From Arenicola marina (lineage: Eukaryota > Annelida > Polychaeta > Arenicolidae): a stretch of 64,000 bases of DNA. Position numbers and translations under genes: made by a program. Below are positions 58,457-64,000 of this stretch, piece by piece. The stretch's first letter is position 1, and every line of letters starts with the position of its first letter. The notes under the pieces are model-generated. The model saw nothing but the letters and a program-made list of their open reading frames with translations. It did not search any database and was not told the DNA's origin. The stretch spans positions 37,647,759 to 37,711,758 of the forward strand of contig OZ025249.1 in NCBI GenBank assembly GCA_964019135.1. The letters run 5' to 3'.

Positions 58457-59443
58457 GCTTTCTCAAGAACGAACACGGTTACACAAGAAAATTCATAATA
58501 TATGCCTGGCCAATAATGTACGGGCCAAGCTGACAATTTGGACGACAAGTAGCCCTGAAGGTATGTGTGTTGGTGATCGTCCGAAAATAAGTACGATCTC
58601 ATTTGGAGACTTTGCCAATACGTACCTGAGAGGCTTTACTGAGATTGTCATCTCCGCCCTGATATGGCTTTCTCCTCGACAGACGATGGCTGTGAACAGT
58701 GTTCCGTTACCCGGGCATCGTCTGATTGGCTGCTGCAGGGCAGGTCGATGACCGCTGAGTCGCGACATGGCGTCAGAACATTGCGAACATACCGGAATGG
58801 CATCTCCCGACTCCCTCGGTAATATAGGGGGGTGGGGCGCAAGGGGTATTTTCGTTCCTCGAGAATGGGGTCTTCATTTGTGAACTGTGAATAAGGCAAA
58901 TAATTCTTCGCGAGCTAGGAATGGGGTATTAACCGAAAGTCGTGATCAAGGAGTTTCATTAAAGGTGAACTGGAAATTTTAATATGAAATAAGCGTGAAT
59001 CGGAAAATTGCTAATTGATATCATGTATCGCCCCTCCTATATATACTGGGAATTATCATTTGCAATTCCTCGTGACCTGGGATACAGAAATTTATTTTTC
59101 GTGAGCTGGGAACACGACCCCTGATTGACCCTCCCCCCGCCCCCCCCCCCCCTCTCTTCCATATAGATTACTGAATAAATAATTTATTGTAATATATATA
59201 TATATGACTAACTTGAAACTGTAAGTTGCAATTTAACTTGCAACTGTAACCATAAAAAATCAACGCTGCCCGGATGAGGAAACATGACATTGGAATATTC
59301 ATTTCGATTGAACCAAGCGCTAAAACATATCTAGTTACACTACAATTCCTTACAACCTTGCGGTTTGTACACCCCCCCCCCCCCACCCCCCCCACCCCCC
59401 CCCCCCAGCCACCACCCTCGCCTTGACTCGCCACATTACTTAC

Positions 59444-59608
59444 GTCCGGTTCGTCATTGTAAAATTGAATACAAGGAAATGACACTTTTCCAGCCATTTG
59501 TAAGAATCGGTCAATAAACCATGTTTCAGGCGAAAGGAACTTTGCCAAAGTAATATCGTCGTCTGTCTGAGATATGGCGTTGTGATATTTTCGAAAGAGA
59601 GTCCTCAC
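59444..59608 (-). CDS. Possible internal exon of an unrecognised gene
   Basis: The frame reads RTLFRKYHNAISQTDDDITL, then AKFLSPETWFIDRFLQMAGK and VSFPCIQFYNDEPD, followed exactly by GTAAGT (59443-59438 read leftward), a consensus splice donor. Beyond it the frame becomes low-complexity Gly from a C-run, as expected for intron. The left edge is less clear; no strong pyrimidine tract precedes it. No family recognised. It sits at the left edge of DNA absent from the P1-Q1 arrangement. Confidence 0.35.
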
Positions 59609-59823
59609 GGTCTTAATTTGCTTCTCGTTGTGTTGTTCTAACTGTTTCTAAACTTAATTTCGACAACCCCAACTGGGTGTTCGTTCCGAGATCAGTCTCA
59701 ACACGTGGTGGCGAAGGCACTGAGGCGAAACGCAGTGGTCAAGTTTCAATGATTTATTACAATACCGCAGCGTCACGTTCGCTTTGGAATTGTCCACGGC
59801 TACAGTTACAACTGTAACTGTCA

Positions 59824-60109
59824 ATAGGGCTGTACAGTCACTTCGGGATCTTATCGAGACCCCACGAGACAGGGATACCTATGCTCTACGTCAATGCCTA
59901 GCATCAACGGCCTGTACGTGCTGCCTACCTTCCGGTTGTTTGCCTTCACTCGCCTGACACACAGGATCGGCTAAAGCTGTCCTTGGAAGCACAAATAACC
60001 ACTGAAGTCACCAGCGTCATGCGCACTCGTTCTAAGAGCACGGGTTTTTTTGTTGGTCCCCAAAAGACCTAAACCGGAAATAGAACCCGCGAGAACTGAA
60101 CAGCCCTAT
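59824..60109. mobile_element. Small TIR element X1 (286 bp)
   Basis: It begins ATAGGGCTGTACAGTCACTT and ends with CTGAACAGCCCTAT, so the ends are inverted over about 14 bp. A TA next to GGGCTG at each end would fit a TA target duplication, but the exact boundary is ambiguous. Both halves reappear inverted in X2: 59824-60020 pairs with about 60748-60928 plus 61768-61776, and 60020-60109 pairs with 60135-60235. X1 is therefore a shorter, internally deleted relative of X2 in opposite orientation. No coding capacity. Confidence 0.7.
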
Positions 60110-60929
60110 ACGCAGAGGGAACTCAAGCCCCACAATAGGGCTGTACAGTTCTCGCGGGTTCTAGTTCCGGTTTAGGTCTTTTGGGGACCAACAAAAAACA
60201 CGTGCTCTTAGAACGAGTGCGCATCACGCTGGTGCCTTGCTGCAACTGCGTGACTCGCACTCATTGTAGTCAACGTTTTAGTGTTGGGAACCGGCCGGCT
60301 GCGCGGTTTTTGCTTGAAAAATCGAGTGGGTGTGAAACTATTTTTTGTTTGCTTCGGTCCAGGCATGGCTTACTATAAAATCATAATATAATTAAAGATA
60401 AGACATTGATCTCTCCATAATGCATGTGGTCCGTTCGATGAGACTGTTGAAAGCGTTACAAGTATTTTGAGCCAAATCATCGATGTTTACAGTTCTACGA
60501 CAAACGGAGCACCATTGTCCTCAACTGCTCAGTCCATATAAGGAGCGTTTTTACGTAACCATAGAAACCGTGCGCAGACACGCGCGTCATGATGATTATT
60601 ACGTCATACGACATGGAAAACCGCGCGCAGCACGTTAGATCGCCTGACACTGACAGTCACTCATGAGACAACCGCATTCTGGTTTATCAACTGCCTAACC
60701 GCTCATACATTACATAAATCTACTCGGATGGTTATAATTCGGATATGCACATAACTTCAGTGGTCATTTGTGCTTCCAAGGACAGCTTTAGCCGATTTTG
60801 TGCGTGAGGCGAGTGAAGGCAAACCACTGGAAGGTTGGCAGCACGTACAGGCCGTTGATGCTGGGCATTGACGTAGAGCATAGGTATCCCTTTCTCGTGG
60901 GGTCTCGATAAGATCCCGAAGTGACTGTA

Positions 60930-61765
60930 CAGTAAAACCTCCCTAAGTCGACCGACGACGGGACTGCCGCTCATCGATCGACTTAGGGAGGTGGTCAGGT
61001 TACAGAATATCAGCGAGCTTTGTGAAACCAGGTCCATATGGCAGAGTCTAAATTCTCGCTATCAACACAGAGCCGAAAGCGCTTGCGACTCGGTTCTTCA
61101 TTAGCCTCGTATGCCATAATGTAATCAGCTTTACGTTTCACTTTGAACTGTTGATTTTCCGATGCCAAAGATATGCTGATTTCTCTTGCCCCGAGTTCCT
61201 TCGTGCCGATGAGTTCTACCTTCCGTGAATGTGGAAGCTCCTTCGCATTCATAAGACTAATATCCATACCTTATATAGCCGCTACTTCTATCTTGCGTGT
61301 GTGTTGTAACAAGAGGGAGTTTTGTGATCAAGATCATCGAAGTTCATGCCGTTCACAGGTGTATTGCTCGATTGTATGTGTTCAAAGGGTATCGAGTTTT
61401 GTGATCAAGATTATCAAAGCTTCAATACATACTTTAACAACCTATAACAACGTGCAAATATGTTTCACACATTTAAAAAGTGCTATCCAGTCCACAGGCG
61501 TTATCGCCTGAATGTGTGTGTTCTGCTAATTGCAATCAGCCGGTGACACTAATCCTTCCGCTAGCCGACAACCGATCGACTTAGGGAATATAAAATGGAG
61601 CGTTGGGACGAAAATGATCGATCGACTTACAGAGTAGGGAGGTGATCGGGTTAGAGAATACTGTTACAATGCTAAAGTATAGGCCGACCGTCTGGACTGG
61701 AAAAAATCGATCGAGTTAGGGAGGCGATCGGGTTAGGGAGGTGGTCGGGCAGGGAGGTTTTACTG
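60930..61765 (-). mobile_element. Non-autonomous pogo/Tigger-type DNA transposon (836 bp)
   Basis: The inverted ends are CAGTAAAACCTCCCTAAGTC (left) and its complement-like GGGAGGTTTTACTG (right), flanked by TA at 60928-60929 and 61766-61767. TA duplication with CAGTAAAACCTC-type ends fits the pogo/Tigger branch of Tc1-mariner. Internal copies of the word ATCGACTTAGGGAGG/GATCGGGTTAGGGAGG lie at about 60975-61000, 61572, 61615-61665 and 61705-61755 and could be extra transposase binding sites. X1 carries the uninterrupted target (GGGCTGTACAGTCACTTC). It encodes only the start of a transposase. Confidence 0.85.
61010..61267 (-). pseudogene. Pogo-type transposase, N-terminal DNA-binding remnant
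   Basis: About 85 codons: MDISLMNAKELPHSRKVELI at the start, KRKADYIMAYE in the middle and RKRFRLCVDSENLDSAIWTW then FHKAR at the end. The final part resembles the CENP-B/pogo helix-turn-helix region, in which a conserved leucine-rich helix ends in WF-x-QAR. The frame stops about 5 codons later, where an inner TIR-like repeat begins, so the catalytic DDE/D domain is entirely missing. The assignment rests on this motif together with the TIR and TA evidence. Confidence 0.6.
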
Positions 61766-61832
61766 TACAGCCCTATAGACATACACTACATATCACGCAC
61801 CACCACTGCTTTGGCACTGATTAAAAACACGT

Positions 61833-62051
61833 TTATATATATTTTCGATCAAATTCATCTAAAATGTTCGCGTAGGAAGGACATTTTTGACGGTTATATT
61901 TGACGTGGAGCACATGAACTATAATGTAGATGGAACGCCGTCTGTCGGGAGATTGATGCGTATGAGAAGGAGGCCACTGCAGAAACACGTCCGAACCAAA
62001 AACGGCGATTTTGTTTAATATTTTTGTATTTCCTTGCGCACATAATGCCAT
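61833..62051 (-). other. Short ORF, possibly an exon, unrecognised
   Basis: A 72-codon frame starting at an ATG (MALCAQGNTKILNKIAVFGS) and ending CPSYANILDEFDRKYI. Composition looks protein-like and it lies upstream, in the minus-strand sense, of the exon candidate at 59444-59608, separated by the X1/X2/pogo nest. No consensus donor was seen at its end, so linkage is speculative. Confidence 0.18.
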
Positions 62052-62089
62052 TGCGTGAGAGGTTGTTTCAGTCGGAAGCTCTGAGAATA

Positions 62090-64000
62090 GCGGATTTCGT
62101 CCACACGCTTGCTGGCTTACATAAGGAGAGATGGAAACGTTATTAATGTCATGTGGATTCCAAGCTACACTCGCTGTGATAATTTTTATGTGTCGATAAC
62201 ACTGTCACCGTTTGTCTACCACTTCAGAGACCGTGGGCGATCTCGTTTTCGCCTCGTGTGGCACTGGGTGTGACAAGGATATCCACAAACCATCGCGGAT
62301 ACAGTCGGAATTGGAAGCTTCCACAATTTTCTGTAACATTCCGCTTTAGACAACGAAACCGCTTTACCATATAACTGCCGCTACTCCCATAACAATAAGC
62401 ATCATCACCCCGAAACGATTGGCACACTAGGTAGGTCAACCATTAATTTGGAAGGAGGCTTCAGGCGTTTAGTTATCTCATCCATTCCTTGTACCAACTT
62501 TGTTTTACTAAAGCGAGACGCTACAGTTCATCGGCTTGGGTCATATGATGTGTTTGCATCCAAATTGAGAATTGTCTTCCCAAATAAATATCTCATGGCC
62601 TCGTCCCCAAGAATCAGTCAATCGATGCCAGGTTTGTATGCTAACAATTATTTAGCAATGATTGTTTGTTCTTTGATAATCCCTCAATGTGACATTCGTA
62701 GCCTTTATTATCCCGAAAATCGCCACCATGGTGGTCTCGCTCTGCATGTATTGGCCATAGCTTGATCGGGGATTGTTTTTTTTTTGCGTGGCTTTATGCC
62801 TGCGTCTGAGGTACCCATTGAAATCCGACGACTGTAGCGAGTCGGTGGCTAATTTTGGATCTATTGTCAGAATGATGAATTGCAGGCTACCGATCCACGT
62901 GACCACGCAGTCGCGATAACGACACCCATCGGCATCGTTTCCCGCCAAAACCGGCGGCCAGTCGGCTGCTCCGCAGGCTGGCGTGGCGTGCCTTACGGGC
63001 GGGATTGCGTTTTACAGCGCACAGGCAGACAGACAGACGCCTCCTGTGGGACCATCTCTTATCACTATGTTCTTACGGAGGCCGTCTGGTCCTCTGTGTG
63101 AAGGCTCGTTTATCTTCGTTTGTCAGTGGTGTCCGACTTCTATCCGCCAGTCCACACAGTGGCGGCCTTTTTGACAGAAGAGGGGAAGCCATAATCAACC
63201 CTATTGCAGACCACACGTACGTGGCGTCATAGTAAAACTACCTATGCTTTAACTCAGTTCCTGCCCGATCGCTTACTATTACGTGTTGACTCTTACAACA
63301 AGGAGATATTGCACATGGCTTTTTAGCGAGCTGCACTAACGTTAGTACAGCTCACTAAAAGGCCATATTTTACTTATGGTCTTTTTCTTCTTTTTTTCTC
63401 CTGTCAGCAACATCCTCGCATTTGTCTTGTGTTGGTAACTAATGCCGCAGTAAAACCTGGTTATATAAATAAAGCGGATAGATCTGTTGATATTGATCAC
63501 TGAAGCCATACACGACATATTTATGCATATGTTAGTCGGCTATAATCGACTTACTCTATAAAATTATTTCCATTTGCTACGGTTAATCGCTTTTTAATCT
63601 GACACGTTCTACGAAGTTTAGTATATGTGATGCACATTAAACTTATCCTACAAATTTATCGAGGAATTCGCAGATTGCAAATACCGGATTGCGGTAAATA
63701 GACAAAGGGTCTTCGCGTTAAACTAGGAATTGTAGGATAACAATCCCCCCAAAATGCCAACAGCCGATCGCGAATCTCAACGCATTCCTGGGTGCCAATT
63801 GCGGAGGTCGGAAAAGATACCCCCTCCCCCCCCCCCCCCACCCTCTACTTAGTCAATGATTGGTAAAGCTGTAGTCTTGTGATTAATTCTTAACGGCGGT
63901 AGACCCTCAGCTGATCAGTATTGGAGGCTGAACGCCCCATGCATGACCCGGCCCAATCCATTAGACTTACCTAATACGTCAGATTACGTGTTGATTTCTA
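62090..64000. repeat. Q block, last copy (runs off the window)
   Basis: Matches Q1 from AAGGAGAGATGGAAACGTTA (62122), passes through GTTTTACAGCGCACAGGCAG (63009) and continues, unlike Q1, into the linker shared with A and B (CAAAGGGTCTTCGCGTTAA about 63702; GCTGATCAGTATTGGAGGCT about 63909). A C-run is at 63824-63839. It suggests the array continues beyond the window. Confidence 0.8.

Larger units (their letters stand above)
54655..59400. repeat. P block, copy 2, with insertions
   Basis: Matches 5990-8549 in the same order. Extra DNA relative to P1: 54795-56380 (holds a possible exon), 57158-57350 (about 190 bp ending in a CGTTAAATAAAACTTTATC-like string, possibly a SINE or a deletion in P1), and a 308-bp tandem duplication at 57841-58456. 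It ends in long C-runs (59139-59154, 59371-59406). Confidence 0.78.
60135..61776. mobile_element. Larger relative X2, inverted to X1 and split by a pogo-type element
   Basis: It starts ATAGGGCTGTACAGTTCTCG and ends CAGCCCTAT. Without the 838 bp added by the pogo insertion it is about 804 bp, with roughly 515 bp (60235-60750) of interior not in X1. That interior has CGCG-rich words and no convincing ORF. X1 and X2 are separated by only 25 bp (60110-60134), making a near-perfect hairpin of about 90-bp arms at the centre and a longer imperfect one outside. The family is unknown. Confidence 0.68.

Noticed and set aside
59168-59443. Continuation of the minus-strand frame beyond 59443 as a Gly-rich protein
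   Set aside because: This part is encoded by a C homopolymer area and lies after a consensus splice donor, so it is more likely intron.
1-64000. LTR retroelements, retrovirus-like or Polinton-like elements
   Set aside because: No paired LTRs, protease/integrase/capsid motifs or family B polymerase motifs were noticed; the only reverse transcriptases are of the non-LTR type.

Overview
The window looks like repeat-dominated, gene-poor nuclear DNA from an animal, most likely a marine invertebrate. The supporting signs are two kinds of non-LTR retrotransposon (an L1-type with a poly(A) tail and a CR1/Jockey-type with a GATTCT tail), MITEs with TIRs, a pogo-type DNA transposon remnant, many G/C homopolymer runs, several minisatellites, and no bacterial-style gene packing. 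I could not fix the species. No complete host gene was recognised. The only host-like coding traces are a few exon-like minus-strand ORFs, two of them with good splice-site context.

The window is a layered mosaic of duplicated blocks, here labelled P, Q, R, S and T. The order is R0 (1-1410), a CRE minisatellite (1411-2655), a 1045-bp tandem duplication (3071-5150), P1 (5990-8549), Q1 (8550-10013), R1 (10014-11130), S1 (11131-12896), T-A (12897-21850, interrupted by an L1), Q-A, R-A, S-A (21851-33331, interrupted by a CR1-like LINE), T-B, Q-B, R-B, S-B (33332-50010, with the same LINE), a truncated T-C (50011-51680), a GAGTAT satellite (51909-53499), P2 (54655-59400), a nest of insertions (59400-62090), and a last Q copy (62090-64000). 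The deeper layer, comparing blocks 0 and 1 with A and B, is judged by eye to be roughly 10-20 percent diverged. The top layer, A against B, differs by only about 1-2 percent over about 16.66 kb.

The mobile elements can be ordered in time because several have an uninterrupted counterpart in the same window. The CR1-like LINE and a Mutator-like MITE are in both A and B, so they predate the 16.66-kb duplication. The L1 is only in A, and B keeps the exact empty site, so it came later (or is a haplotype difference). An 836-bp pogo-type element landed at a TA inside one arm of an inverted pair of smaller elements, and the other arm still shows the unbroken sequence.

The most interesting points are: (1) B starts with a hybrid between two older paralogs, the junction expected from unequal crossing-over, inside a roughly 0.5-kb tract that is nearly identical in three otherwise diverged copies; (2) a 70-bp minisatellite presents about 15 perfect CRE octamers; (3) the pogo/inverted-pair nest at 59.8-61.8 kb; (4) two minus-strand exon candidates. 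An assembly that laid two haplotypes end to end is a serious alternative for the A/B duplication. I found no convincing new defence system, pathway or operon.
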